Source of the DNA: Sabulibacter ruber
GTDB taxonomy: Bacteria > Bacteroidota > Bacteroidia > Cytophagales > Hymenobacteraceae
Direction of reading: 5' to 3'
Length of the DNA stretch: 64,000 bases
Assembly (NCBI RefSeq): GCF_017355955.1
Contig: NZ_JAFFID010000001.1
Coordinates: forward strand, 248,001-312,000
Shown here: piece after piece, positions 34,042-42,976 of the stretch
Layout: every line of letters begins with the position of its first letter
Numbering within the stretch: the stretch's first letter is position 1
The notes under the pieces: model-generated
The model's input: only the letters and a program-made list of their open reading frames with translations
Database searches by the model: none
What the model was told of the DNA's origin: nothing
Position numbers and translations under genes: made by a program

Positions 34042-35133
34042 ATGGCGTTCCTTTACAACAGAATCATAGTTAAGATTGGCTCCAATGTGCTCACGCAGGA
34101 AAACGGCCTGCCCGATGAAGCCCGCTTGCAGCATTTGGTTGACCAGATTTCATCCCTTAAAAAGCAGGGCAAGGAGGTTATTGTGGTGTCTTCCGGGGCG
34201 GTGGCTTCGGGCCGAAGTCTCATTCGCATACCTGACAAAACCGATGCCGTGAGTGCCCGCCAGTTATTGGCCTCGGTGGGGCAGGTGAAACTGATCAACA
34301 GCTATTCTGCTTTGTTCAGTCAGCACCAACTGGTGTGCGCGCAGGTGTTGGTCACCAAAGAAGATTTCCGGGACCGGGGCCATTACCTGAACATGAAGAA
34401 CTGTTTCCAGGTGCTGCTGCAGAACAACGTCATTCCCATCGTGAACGAGAACGACGTGATCTCGGTCACCGAACTCATGTTCACCGATAACGACGAACTG
34501 GCCGGGCTAATCGCCTCCATGCTGAACGCCGATGCCCTGCTGATTCTGAGCAACGTGAACGGCATCTACAACGGCGACCCCAAAGATCCCGCCAGCCAGG
34601 TCATTCCCGAGATCGATTCCTCTACCACTGGTTTCTCTTCGTTTGTCACCACCCAGCGTTCACAGTTCGGGCGCGGTGGAATGATCACCAAATGCCACAT
34701 GGCCCGCAAAGTGGCGCAACTGGGCATTGCGGTGCACATTGCCAATGGCAAAACGGAGAACGTGCTGCTGAAGCAACTCAACCAGGAACTGGAACACACC
34801 CGGTTCATTCCTGATAAAACCGCTTCGGGCAAGAAGAAATGGATTGCGCATTCCGGCACCTTCGCCAAGGGCGTGGTCCAGATCAACGAAGGCGCCAAAG
34901 TGGCCCTTTGTCGATCTGAGAAAGCCATCAGCCTGCTGCCGGTGGGCGTGCTGCAGATTCAGGGCGAGTTCCAGAAAGGCGACATCGTGAAGCTGGTGGA
35001 TGAGCAGAACCAACAGGTGGGGTTTGGAATTGCCGAGTATGGCTCAGACAAAGCCCTGGAACGGCTGGGCGCGCAGAAACAGAAGCCGCTGGTGCACTAT
35101 GATTACCTCTTTCTGAACCCCGAAACAGTTTAG
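34042..35133 (+). CDS. proB: Glutamate 5-kinase ProB
   Basis: First step of proline synthesis, giving glutamyl-5-phosphate. 363 residues: amino-acid-kinase domain (IIVKIGSNVLT, VVSSGAVASGR, VNENDVISV, FGRGGMITK) and a C-terminal PUA domain (about 275-360). The usual feedback site is in the kinase domain. proA follows after 93 bp that contain a palindrome copy. Confidence 0.94.
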   Translation: MAFLYNRIIVKIGSNVLTQENGLPDEARLQHLVDQISSLKKQGKEVIVVSSGAVASGRSLIRIPDKTDAVSARQLLASVGQVKLINSYSALFSQHQLVCAQVLVTKEDFRDRGHYLNMKNCFQVLLQNNVIPIVNENDVISVTELMFTDNDELAGLIASMLNADALLILSNVNGIYNGDPKDPASQVIPEIDSSTTGFSSFVTTQRSQFGRGGMITKCHMARKVAQLGIAVHIANGKTENVLLKQLNQELEHTRFIPDKTASGKKKWIAHSGTFAKGVVQINEGAKVALCRSEKAISLLPVGVLQIQGEFQKGDIVKLVDEQNQQVGFGIAEYGSDKALERLGAQKQKPLVHYDYLFLNPETV

Positions 35134-35144
35134 AATCGCAGCCC

Positions 35145-35181
35145 TGTTTTTGACCAGTTTTTTGGGAAACGCGGCTAAAAC
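35145..35181. repeat. Intergenic palindrome between proB and proA
   Basis: GTTTTTGACCAGTTTTTT, G, GGAAACGCGGCTAAAAC; a degenerate copy, 37 nt long, inside what should be one operon. Confidence 0.5.
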
Positions 35182-35226
35182 CGTTACGGCCAATTCAATT
35201 CCCATCACCCATTCAACGCATAGAAG

Positions 35227-36474
35227 GTGGAATACCAAGACCTATTTAAACGTACCCAAACCGCCAGCCGTACGCTGGGACTTCTTTCTGCCGAAAAGGT
35301 GAACGAAGTGCTGCGCGAGGTTGCCGCCGCTGCTCTGAGCCAAACCGATTATATTATAGCGGAGAACGAAAAGGATTTGGACCGCATGGACACGGCTGAT
35401 CCCAAGTATGACCGTCTGAAACTGACGCCTGGTCGCCTGCAGGATATTGCCAGAGACATAGAGAATGTGGCTGATCTGGATTCCCCTTTGAATCAAGTTC
35501 TGCTGCAGAAAGAGCTACCTAATGGTTTATCAATCAAAAAGGTACGGGTGCCTTTGGGAGTAGTGGGCGTGATCTACGAGGCCCGACCCAATGTAACGTT
35601 TGATGTCTTTTCCCTCTGTTTTAAAACCGGAAACGCTTGTTTGTTGAAAGGCGGCAGCGATGCTGATTTTTCTAACAGAGCCATTATTTCCGTCATACAT
35701 CAGGTGCTGGAAAAACATGGGCTGGATGCCTCCGTGGCTATCTTGCTTCCTGCCGAGCGCGCCGCCACCGAGGCTTTGCTGAACGCCATCGGGTACGTGG
35801 ATGTGCTCATTCCCCGGGGCAGCCAATCGTTGATAGATTTTGTGCGGCAGAACGCCAAAGTACCCGTGATCGAAACCGGGGCCGGAATTGTGCATACCTA
35901 TTTTGATGCCTCCGCTGATCTGGAGAAAGGCCGGAAAGTCATTCACAACGCCAAAACCCGCCGCGTGAGCGTCTGCAATGCCTTAGACTGTCTGCTGGTG
36001 CACCAGAGCCGTTTGCCTGATTTGCCTGCTCTGCTTTCTTCCCTCGCTGAGTCTCAGGTAGAGGTTTTTGCGGATGCTCCGGCTCATGAGGTCTTAAAGA
36101 ATTATTACCCGGCTAACCTGCTGCACCAGGCCCAGGAAGAGCATTTCGGGTCGGAGTTTCTTTCTATGAAAATGGCCGTGAAAACGGTGCCAGATGTAAA
36201 TGCAGCCCTGGAGCACATTGCCCGTTACAGCTCCAAACACAGCGAAGCCATCTTGTCTGAAGACCCTGCCGCCATTGAAAGATTTCTGAATGCCGTAGAT
36301 GCCGCCGCCGTGTATGCCAATACCTCTACCGCCTTCACAGATGGCGCACAGTTTGGTTTGGGAGCCGAAATTGGCATCAGCACCCAGAAACTGCACGCCC
36401 GAGGGCCAATGGGCCTGGAGGAACTGACCAGCTATAAATGGGTGGTGCGGGGAGATGGGCAGGTGCGAGGCTGA
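35227..36474 (+). CDS. proA: Glutamate-5-semialdehyde dehydrogenase ProA
   Basis: Second step of proline synthesis. 415 residues; the GTG at 35227 ([15 protein letters not shown]) has AGAAGG just before it. Motifs: [30 protein letters not shown], the catalytic Cys in [14 protein letters not shown], and the C-terminal [20 protein letters not shown]. Confidence 0.94.
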   Translation: MEYQDLFKRTQTASRTLGLLSAEKVNEVLREVAAAALSQTDYIIAENEKDLDRMDTADPKYDRLKLTPGRLQDIARDIENVADLDSPLNQVLLQKELPNGLSIKKVRVPLGVVGVIYEARPNVTFDVFSLCFKTGNACLLKGGSDADFSNRAIISVIHQVLEKHGLDASVAILLPAERAATEALLNAIGYVDVLIPRGSQSLIDFVRQNAKVPVIETGAGIVHTYFDASADLEKGRKVIHNAKTRRVSVCNALDCLLVHQSRLPDLPALLSSLAESQVEVFADAPAHEVLKNYYPANLLHQAQEEHFGSEFLSMKMAVKTVPDVNAALEHIARYSSKHSEAILSEDPAAIERFLNAVDAAAVYANTSTAFTDGAQFGLGAEIGISTQKLHARGPMGLEELTSYKWVVRGDGQVRG

Positions 36475-36483
36475 TTTTATCTC

Positions 36484-36517
36484 TTTTTGGTCTGTTTAGC
36501 GCAAACACCCTTGAAAC
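36484..36517. repeat. Intergenic palindrome after proA, weak copy
   Basis: TTTTTGGTCTGTTTAG, then CGCAAACACCCTTGAAAC. Only the inner and outer thirds pair. Confidence 0.4.
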
Positions 36518-36567
36518 AAAACTTCAATTAAACTATGAAATGGCGGGAGCCAAACCCCTTCACCTGA

Positions 36568-37188
36568 ATGTCTAAGAAAAAACAAGTACTCTGCCTTTCC
36601 CTCGGATTGCTCCTGTTTGGGGCGTGTCAATCAGCCAAAACGGTTTCCTTGCCCAAAGGAATTCCGGTAGTCACCAGAGCGCAGTGGGGAGCTATGAACC
36701 CGTTGCTGCCCATGAAAACCCACGTGCCGCAGAAAATCACCATCCACCACACGGCCACTAAGCAAAATGCCTCCCGTACGGTGCAGGAGAAACTGAAGTC
36801 GCTTCAGAAGTTTTCGATGGAGCGGAGCCCTCTTTCAGATGGTCGCATCAAAGAACCCTGGGCCGATGTGCCGTACCATTTTTACATCGCGGTGGATGGT
36901 ACCATTGGCGAAGGCCGGCAGCTGCAATACGTGGGCGATTCAAACACGCCCTATGACCCCACCGGTCACGTGCTGATTGTGCTGGAAGGGAATTTCCAGA
37001 ACGAGAAAGTCTCAGAGGCGCAACTTCAAAGTTTAAAGAGCCTTTCGCTGGCTGTTGCCAAACGCTGGAAGATTTCCGGAGACAACATCTCAGGCCACAA
37101 AGACAATGCTACTACCGCTTGCCCCGGGGAGGACCTGTACCAATTACTGCCCCAGCTTCGGGAGATGATTAACAGAGGCAGTATCTGA
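36568..37188 (+). CDS. N-acetylmuramoyl-L-alanine amidase lipoprotein
   Basis: 206 residues. A lipoprotein signal (LGLLLFGAC) anchors it to a membrane; the next residues are not a clear retention signal. The amidase_2/PGRP domain has zinc ligands in ITIHHTATK and GHKDNATTACPGEDLY and the PYHFYIAVDGTIGEGR core. It probably trims peptide from peptidoglycan in the periplasm. Confidence 0.86.
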   Translation: MSKKKQVLCLSLGLLLFGACQSAKTVSLPKGIPVVTRAQWGAMNPLLPMKTHVPQKITIHHTATKQNASRTVQEKLKSLQKFSMERSPLSDGRIKEPWADVPYHFYIAVDGTIGEGRQLQYVGDSNTPYDPTGHVLIVLEGNFQNEKVSEAQLQSLKSLSLAVAKRWKISGDNISGHKDNATTACPGEDLYQLLPQLREMINRGSI

Positions 37189-37194
37189 AGGGCA

Positions 37195-37229
37195 GTTCTA
37201 GCTTAATTCTGGCAAAACAGACCTAAACC
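37195..37229. repeat. Intergenic palindrome after the amidase
   Basis: GTTCTAGCTTAATTCTG, then GCAAAACAGACCTAAACC; a diverged copy of which the right half is better kept. Confidence 0.45.
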
Positions 37230-37267
37230 CGAGGAGCCTCGGCCAGTAGGTTTTGTCCCGTTTTCTC

Positions 37268-37317
37268 CTTTTCCCGTATTCACTCAATCATTCAACCACT
37301 CAATCACTCATTACCAC
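37268..37317 (+). repeat. Short-period repeat leader before nicotinamidase
   Basis: Units of TCACTCAATCA and TTCAACCACTCA repeat imperfectly for about 45 nt up to the ATG, like the leader of paaB. Pyrimidine/A-rich with almost no G. Confidence 0.55.
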
Positions 37318-37929
37318 ATGGAAGCGCTTCTGCTCATAGACATACAAAACGATTTTATTCCCGGTGGTGCCCTGGCGGTGCCCGAGGGCGATGCCGTAGT
37401 TCCTATTGCCAATGCCTTGCAGCCCCAGTTTGATCTGGTGGTAGCCACCCAGGACTGGCACCCCAGCAACCACAAAAGCTTTGCCTCCCAGCACGAGGGT
37501 AAGAAGCTGTTTGAAACAACGCAACTGCAGGGCCTGGATCAGGTCTTATGGCCCGATCATTGCGTGCAAGGCACCGCAGGAGCGGAGTTTTCCCCGGAGC
37601 TGGAGATGAGTCGGGTAGAAGCCATCTTCCGGAAAGGTACCGATCCTGAGATTGATTCCTACAGCGGCTTCTATGACAACGGACACCTGAAATCTACGGC
37701 CCTGGCCGAATACCTGCGCGGAAAAGGAGTGAATGAAGTGTATCTGGTAGGATTAGCCGCCGATTTCTGCGTGTACTTCACTGCGCTTGACGCTTTAAAG
37801 GAAGGGTTTCCCACTTACTTTATTGAAGATGCCACCCGGGCCATCAGCGCCGAAGGATTCGAGAAAGCCAAAGCCGATATGATCAGGAAAGGCGGGCAGG
37901 TGATTCAGAGCGCCCAGCTTCTTTCTTAG
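37318..37929 (+). CDS. pncA: Nicotinamidase PncA
   Basis: Converts nicotinamide to nicotinate for NAD salvage. 203 residues. The catalytic triad of the isochorismatase fold is visible: Asp in LLIDIQNDFIPGGAL, Lys in IFRKGTDPEIDSYSGF and Cys in GLAADFCVYFTALDA; metal ligands are in TQDWHPSNH. The next enzyme of the route is encoded at 40260-41732. Confidence 0.93.
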   Translation: MEALLLIDIQNDFIPGGALAVPEGDAVVPIANALQPQFDLVVATQDWHPSNHKSFASQHEGKKLFETTQLQGLDQVLWPDHCVQGTAGAEFSPELEMSRVEAIFRKGTDPEIDSYSGFYDNGHLKSTALAEYLRGKGVNEVYLVGLAADFCVYFTALDALKEGFPTYFIEDATRAISAEGFEKAKADMIRKGGQVIQSAQLLS

Positions 37930-37951
37930 TTACACTCAAGCACGTGACCAC

Positions 37952-37998
37952 ATGCGAGTATTCCGGGCTAACCCCGGAGTGCTCGCATTTATATTTTT
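37952..37998 (+). terminator. Intrinsic terminator of pncA
   Basis: 16-bp stem (two G-U pairs): ATGCGAGTATTCCGGG / CCCGGAGTGCTCGCAT, loop CTAAC or similar, then TTATATTTTT. 23 bp after the stop. Confidence 0.88.
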
Positions 37999-38143
37999 AG
38001 GCATTGTCTATCACCTATAATCCTTTGCAATGGAATAGTAATAAGGCGGTTCAGGAACTAATCTTATAATACAAAACTTCTGTTACCTTTAGTACAAGAT
38101 TATACCTGAATACAAGTACTTACTCCACAATTTTATATTTTTT

Positions 38144-40144
38144 ATGAAGAGAGCAGTTTGTCTCTTGCTACTCGTCGCTGGTCAGGTGCAGGCTCAACAA
38201 ATAAGTATTGACAGCTTACAGGCGCAGATAAGTCGTACAAAAGTAGATTCAGCCAAGGTGAGGCTCCTGAATCTTGCCGCGTCCAAGTACATCAATACAG
38301 ATCCGGTAAAAGCTAGAACCTTAAGTCTGGAAGCAGAGCAATTAGCCTCTAAATCTGACAATGCTAAAGGACAAGCTGCGGCCCTCAATATCATTGGTGT
38401 CACCTACTTGCTCACGAGCGAATTAGGTAAATCCTTGTCATTTCATCATCAGGCCCTGAAGCTGCGCCAACAGTTACGTGACACAGCGGGTATCGTGAGC
38501 TCCCTCACCAACATAGGCAACGTGCATGTGAGAAATAATGAGCTTCTTAAATCTTTGCCCATCTATGCAGAGGCTTTAAAGTTAGCCGAAAAAACAGGGG
38601 ATAAGAAGGGCATGGCCCGGCTCTACAACAATATGGGAGCGGTCTATGAGAATTCAAATCAGCTCCCCAAAGCCCTGGTTTATCTTCAGAAGGCTGCCAA
38701 GCTGAAAAGAGAACAGAAAGATACCCTCTCTTTGGCTGCCACGTTGTCGCACATGGGCTCCCTGAGCGTTGCCATGGAAGACCATGCCAAAGGACTCACG
38801 TTCTTGTTGCAGGCGAATGAGGTACAGAAAAGGGGAGGAAACGATTCAGATAGAATCATTACCCTGAGAGAGATTGCCTACGCCTATGATGCGTTGGAAG
38901 ATTACCCTAATGCCATAAAGTTCGCCGAGGAAAGTCTTGAACTGGCTAAGAAAATGGGGGCCACGCTTCATGTTGGGCTGGCAAGTGGGTTCCTGCATAA
39001 ACTCTACGCGGCAAAAAAGCAGTACCCCAAGGCGTACCAATCTTTGCTGACTCGCACCCATGCCACAGACACCCTCTTTGCCAAACAGCGCCGTAACCTG
39101 ATGGCAGAGGCCGAAGTCAAGTTTGAGGTAGAGAAAAAAGACCTGGAAAACCAGAAGCTGAAACTGGAGAAAGAAAAATACCAGCAGGAAATCCAATATG
39201 AAAAGCTGGTAAAACAAATTGCCATAGGCGTAGGGTTTTCCCTTTTAACCCTAGCCGGACTTCTTTTCATTGGATGGCGCCGGGTAAAGAAAAGCAATGC
39301 CAGAGTTAAGGCAATTAATCAGGAGATTGAGGAAAAAAACCGTGACATCTCCCAGAAGCAGGAAACCTTGGTGTCCCAGTCTAACGTCCTGCAAACCCAG
39401 CGCGATGAACTAGAGAAATTAAACACCTTCCAGAAGAAGCTTTTCTCTATTGTTTCGCACGATCTACGCAGCCCGTTTACCTCAGTGCAGTCCTTGTTTT
39501 ATCTGGCTGACAAGAATGCCGTTAGCGACCAAGACTTCAAGCGACTGTTCTATCAATTAGGGAAGGACTACGATAACGCTACAAACCTGCTTAATAACAT
39601 TCTTGTCTGGTCTAAGAGCCAGATGAGTGGAGCTTCTGTAAAGCTGGAAAAACTACCCTTAAAGCCTTTGATTTCAGAAACAATCGAGCTTTTACAGCAT
39701 AATGCCACTCTTAAAGGCATCCTGCTGTTGCAGAAAGGAACAGAGGAGGTGCAGGTACTAGCCGATAAAGAACGATTGAAGTTTGTGATCAGAAACCTGA
39801 TCTCCAATGCCATCAAGTTCACCCCGGAAGCAGGCACCATTGAAGTATCGGCAATTGGTTCTGACCAGGAGGTTCAGATAGCGGTGAAGGATAACGGAAC
39901 TGGAATTCCGCTAGAGGCCCAATCAAAACTCTTTACCGAAGAACGCTACTCCAGAAGAGGAACTTCCAACGAAAAAGGAACCGGCATTGGCTTAATGCTT
40001 TGCAAGGAATTGCTGGACAGCATGAACGGCACCATCTCTGTACAAAGTGAACCCAAGGCAGGAAGTACGTTTCTGGTGCAACTACCCAAAGCAACCTTTG
40101 ACGAAACAGAGAAAGAACATGCACTGAGTCTGGCCTTGAGCTAA
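38144..40144 (+). CDS. Tetratricopeptide-repeat sensor histidine kinase
   Basis: 666 residues. Signal peptide MKRAVCLLLLVAGQVQA, then about six TPR units (residues 40-330) in the periplasm, e.g. KSLPIYAEALKLAEKTGDKKGMARLYNNMGAVYE, one membrane helix (IAIGVGFSLLTLAGLLFIGW, near 365), a coiled coil, and a cytoplasmic kinase with H box FSIVSHDLRSPFTSV, N box VIRNLISNAIKFT, G1 VKDNGTGIP and G2 KGTGIGLMLCKELL. This TPR-kinase layout is common in Bacteroidota. No response regulator is nearby, so it is an orphan. Confidence 0.88.
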   Translation: MKRAVCLLLLVAGQVQAQQISIDSLQAQISRTKVDSAKVRLLNLAASKYINTDPVKARTLSLEAEQLASKSDNAKGQAAALNIIGVTYLLTSELGKSLSFHHQALKLRQQLRDTAGIVSSLTNIGNVHVRNNELLKSLPIYAEALKLAEKTGDKKGMARLYNNMGAVYENSNQLPKALVYLQKAAKLKREQKDTLSLAATLSHMGSLSVAMEDHAKGLTFLLQANEVQKRGGNDSDRIITLREIAYAYDALEDYPNAIKFAEESLELAKKMGATLHVGLASGFLHKLYAAKKQYPKAYQSLLTRTHATDTLFAKQRRNLMAEAEVKFEVEKKDLENQKLKLEKEKYQQEIQYEKLVKQIAIGVGFSLLTLAGLLFIGWRRVKKSNARVKAINQEIEEKNRDISQKQETLVSQSNVLQTQRDELEKLNTFQKKLFSIVSHDLRSPFTSVQSLFYLADKNAVSDQDFKRLFYQLGKDYDNATNLLNNILVWSKSQMSGASVKLEKLPLKPLISETIELLQHNATLKGILLLQKGTEEVQVLADKERLKFVIRNLISNAIKFTPEAGTIEVSAIGSDQEVQIAVKDNGTGIPLEAQSKLFTEERYSRRGTSNEKGTGIGLMLCKELLDSMNGTISVQSEPKAGSTFLVQLPKATFDETEKEHALSLALS

Positions 40145-40189
40145 ATAGCAGATAGGTAGCTACTGATACTTGCAGTAATTACTCAAAAA

Positions 40190-40244
40190 CAAAGAACCCG
40201 TTTTAAGCCTGTTTTACATAAAAGGTCTTAAAACGGGTTCTTTG
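40190..40244. repeat. Intergenic palindrome, long-stem copy between convergent genes
   Basis: Outer arms CAAAGAACCCGTTTTAAG and complement pair over about 17 bp; the centre is CCTGTTTTACATAAAAGG. It lies between the 3' ends of the kinase (40144) and pncB (40260), so it probably stops transcription from both sides. Confidence 0.8.
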
Positions 40245-40259
40245 TTTGTGTTTAACAGG

Positions 40260-41732
40260 TTAGGTGGTTTGTGACTCCCGCAGTTGAAGAATGAGCTTGA
40301 ATTTCTTTTCATGCAACTGCTCTTCCAAACCTACCTTGTAAATGTGCGGGTTCAGGAACCGGCGGTAGGTCTCGTGCAGAAGGCTTAGCTGCTGTTTAGT
40401 ACGTTCCTGAATAGCCGATAGCTCAGGGGAGGTGTACACTTGTTTCCCGTCGCGGAAAACAGGAACCAGCAGGTCCTGGTGGTTGCAATCCTTCGCGAAG
40501 CTTTTGCGCTGGGTGGGATCATTGGGGTGTACCATGGTGGCGGAGGCATTCACCTGAAGTGGCTCAGAATAGATCATATCGCCTACTAAGGAGTCATTGC
40601 GGTAGAACCGCCGCACCTGTAAAATACCAGGGGTAGAGACTTTGATGAGCTGCTCAGAAAGCTTCAGTTTATAATCCCAGTCTCCGTTTTTCTGGCGCAA
40701 AGCGGCCAGTTTGTACACGCCTCCCAGAGCCGGTTGGTCATAGGCGGTCACCAGTTTCGTGCCGATTCCCCAAGTATCAATGCGGGCTCCCTGCAGTTTG
40801 AGGCTCTGGATCAGGTTTTCGTCCAGGTCATTGCTGGCCAGGATAGAAACATCGGGGAAATCCGCCTCATCCAGCATTCTGCGCCCTTCTATGCTCAGAT
40901 ATGCCAGGTCACCGGAATCAAGCCGGATGCCTTTCAGTTCGCTGCCTTTCTCCCGCAGTTGCCGGGCTACCTCAATGGCTTTCTTGATGCCGTCCAGGGT
41001 GTTGTACGTGTCGACCAGGAACACAGAATCATCGGGGAACACATCGGCGTAAGCCGCGAAGGCTTCCTGCTCCTCGTCAAATGACATAACCCAACTGTGC
41101 GCGTGCGTGCCTTTTACCGGAATGTTGAACAACTGACCAGCCAGCATATTGGAGGTAGCTCCCACACCGCCAATGAAAGCCGCCCGCGCGGCGGATAAGG
41201 CCCCATCCGGACCTTGGGCGCGGCGCATCCCAAACTCAATCACGCGGTCGCCCTGGGCGGCATCCACAATGCGGGCAGCCTTGGTAGCGATCAGGGTCTG
41301 GAAGTTGAGGATGGTGAGCAAGGGGGTTTCCAGAAGCTGGCATTGCAGAATGGGGCCTTTGATGCGCAACAAGGGCTCGTTCGGGAAAACCACAGTTCCT
41401 TCTTCAATGGCGTCTACATCGCAGGAAAATTGTAATTGGCGGAGGTGGTCCAGGAACCCGTCTTCAAATAACTGCTGCCCTGTGCTGCTCTTGATGCTTC
41501 TCAGGTAGGAGAGATCCTGCTCGGTAAACTTCAGGTGCTGCAGCAGGTCAATGGCATCGGCTAAGCCGGCCGCAATGGTGTAACCTCCCTGGAATGGGTT
41601 CTTTCTGAAATACAGGTGAAAAACCGCTTCCTGCTCTTCCATCCCTTTTTTCCAGTATCCCTGGGCCATGGTCAGCTGGTACATATCGGTAAGAAGCGCG
41701 AGCGAAAGCTGGTAACGTTGGGTGATGTTCAT
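40260..41732 (-). CDS. pncB: Nicotinate phosphoribosyltransferase PncB
   Basis: Joins nicotinate to PRPP, the step after nicotinamidase. 490 residues, matching the longer bacterial form. Motifs: LTDMYQLTMAQGYW at the N-terminus, FGMRRAQGPDGALSAARAAFIGGVGATSN, GTHAHSWVMSF (His that is autophosphorylated by ATP), IRLDSGDLAYLS and GIGTKLVTA. pncA lies about 2.3 kb away on the other strand. Confidence 0.93.
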   Translation of the reverse strand: MNITQRYQLSLALLTDMYQLTMAQGYWKKGMEEQEAVFHLYFRKNPFQGGYTIAAGLADAIDLLQHLKFTEQDLSYLRSIKSSTGQQLFEDGFLDHLRQLQFSCDVDAIEEGTVVFPNEPLLRIKGPILQCQLLETPLLTILNFQTLIATKAARIVDAAQGDRVIEFGMRRAQGPDGALSAARAAFIGGVGATSNMLAGQLFNIPVKGTHAHSWVMSFDEEQEAFAAYADVFPDDSVFLVDTYNTLDGIKKAIEVARQLREKGSELKGIRLDSGDLAYLSIEGRRMLDEADFPDVSILASNDLDENLIQSLKLQGARIDTWGIGTKLVTAYDQPALGGVYKLAALRQKNGDWDYKLKLSEQLIKVSTPGILQVRRFYRNDSLVGDMIYSEPLQVNASATMVHPNDPTQRKSFAKDCNHQDLLVPVFRDGKQVYTSPELSAIQERTKQQLSLLHETYRRFLNPHIYKVGLEEQLHEKKFKLILQLRESQTT

Positions 41733-41745
41733 GTTGCTGGTTTGG

Positions 41746-41775
41746 GTTCTTTTTGGAGAAAACAGGCCGAAAAGC
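41746..41775 (-). repeat. Intergenic palindrome half-copy upstream of pncB
   Basis: On the minus strand: GCTTTTCGGCCTGTTTTC, then TCCAAAAAGAAC, 14 nt before the pncB ATG. Its left half is on the coding strand, as for the tetR and paaE half-copies. Confidence 0.5.
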
Positions 41776-42086
41776 GATTCCCTTCTCCGCCGTTTGCCTC
41801 TCTACGCAACAATGATATAAAACTTTGGGGTGGTTTGCTCTTTTTTGATGCCTGTACGGTTTGGCTGGTCATCTTTTGAAGCTACCCACATAAATCATCA
41901 AAGATCAATGCTTTGAAAAAAATGAAATTTGGAACCGGAAATTTTTAAAAAGATGAATTAAAGTTGGAATATAAAAAGATTTTTATGTAACTTTAGTAAA
42001 GTTAAGTCCGTATTTACCTTTAAACATTGTAAAAGATGATGTGAATTTTTACTGAGTTGCATTAGGGCCCCTAAAAACAGGAAATC
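41776..42086. other. Divergent region pncB / small membrane protein
   Basis: AT-rich region of about 310 bp. It must serve two divergent genes. A candidate promoter for the rightward gene is at 41964-41995; nothing clear for pncB. Confidence 0.45.
41964..41995 (+). promoter_or_regulatory. Candidate promoter of the small membrane protein gene
   Basis: TTG (41964-41966), 21 nt, TAACTTTA (41988-41995). It would give a leader of about 85 nt. Confidence 0.4.
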
Positions 42087-42416
42087 ATGAAAAAAGACCA
42101 GTTATCCACCCTGATTGCCGTTGGTTTCTTCGCTGGTACATTTGTAATAGCGTTCACTTCCAATGACAGCGATATTGCCGCTATGCGGGTATTAGCCTAC
42201 CTGGCAATCGGCTGTTTCCTCACGCTCATTGCTATTTTTTGGGACAAGCTCTTCAAGGCCCACCACCAGGAGCATGATCCCAGCAAAATAAATTCAGTTC
42301 TGTCAGACGCCCAGAAGTTCTCCCAGGAATATGGAGACATTTACATAATGGCTGACAAACTCAAAAAACAACGCAAAATCCGGCATATTGACACCATCAC
42401 CGGTGAACCTGCTTAA
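42087..42416 (+). CDS. Small two-helix membrane protein of unknown function
   Basis: 109 residues: two membrane helices (LIAVGFFAGTFVIAF near 10-25, MRVLAYLAIGCFLTLIAIFW near 33-52), then a polar cytoplasmic tail containing HHQEHD and a Lys/Arg cluster (KLKKQRKIRH). I do not recognise the family. Monocistronic, with a terminator after it. Confidence 0.72.
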   Translation: MKKDQLSTLIAVGFFAGTFVIAFTSNDSDIAAMRVLAYLAIGCFLTLIAIFWDKLFKAHHQEHDPSKINSVLSDAQKFSQEYGDIYIMADKLKKQRKIRHIDTITGEPA

Positions 42417-42462
42417 CCTCCTTTGGGATAATGATATAAAAAGAATTACTGATTTACTCCTC

Positions 42463-42497
42463 AAAAAAGCCTCTTCCTCTAGGAGAGGCTTTTTTTA
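42463..42497 (+). terminator. Intrinsic terminator of the small membrane protein gene
   Basis: AAAAAAGCCTCTTCCT, CT, AGGAGAGGCTTTTTTT with one bulge; strong T tail. Confidence 0.85.
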
Positions 42498-42578
42498 TTC
42501 ATCGGCTTCAGGAAAAGCCATAGAACCACCAACAAGTACTCTTCCTTTTGTACCTTCACCCTTTAAGTGTTTAAAAAG

Positions 42579-42941
42579 ATGCAAAAAGTTAATATAGACG
42601 AGAAACTACAGCTGTTCTCTGATTACTGGAACCCCAGGATTGTAGGCGAGCTGAACGGACAGCAGGTAAAACTGGCAAAGTTCAAAGGCGAGTTTGTTTG
42701 GCACCACCACGACCATGAAGATGAAATGTTTCTGGTGGTGAAGGGGAGTTTCAAGATGGAGTTCAGAGACCATACGGTAGACCTGCACGAAGGCGAGTTC
42801 CTGATTGTGCCCAGAGGCGTGGAGCACCGGCCCGTGGCTCCTGAAGAAGTGAGTGTCATGCTGTTTGAACCGGCCTCTACATTAAATACCGGGAACCAGC
42901 GGGACAGCGAACGCACCCGTGAGGTCCTGGACCGGTTGTAG
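42579..42941 (+). CDS. Cupin-fold protein
   Basis: 120 residues from the ATG at 42579 (MQKVNIDEKLQLFSDYW); a GTG four codons earlier is less likely. Single cupin barrel with metal ligands in FVWHHHDHEDEMFLVVKGSF and in VPRGVEHRPVA. Such small cupins can be enzymes or binding proteins. It precedes a LysR regulator by 35 bp, with which it is probably co-transcribed. Confidence 0.83.
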   Translation: MQKVNIDEKLQLFSDYWNPRIVGELNGQQVKLAKFKGEFVWHHHDHEDEMFLVVKGSFKMEFRDHTVDLHEGEFLIVPRGVEHRPVAPEEVSVMLFEPASTLNTGNQRDSERTREVLDRL

Positions 42942-42976
42942 AAATTGGCTTTTGATTGTTTTAAATACCTGGTCCT

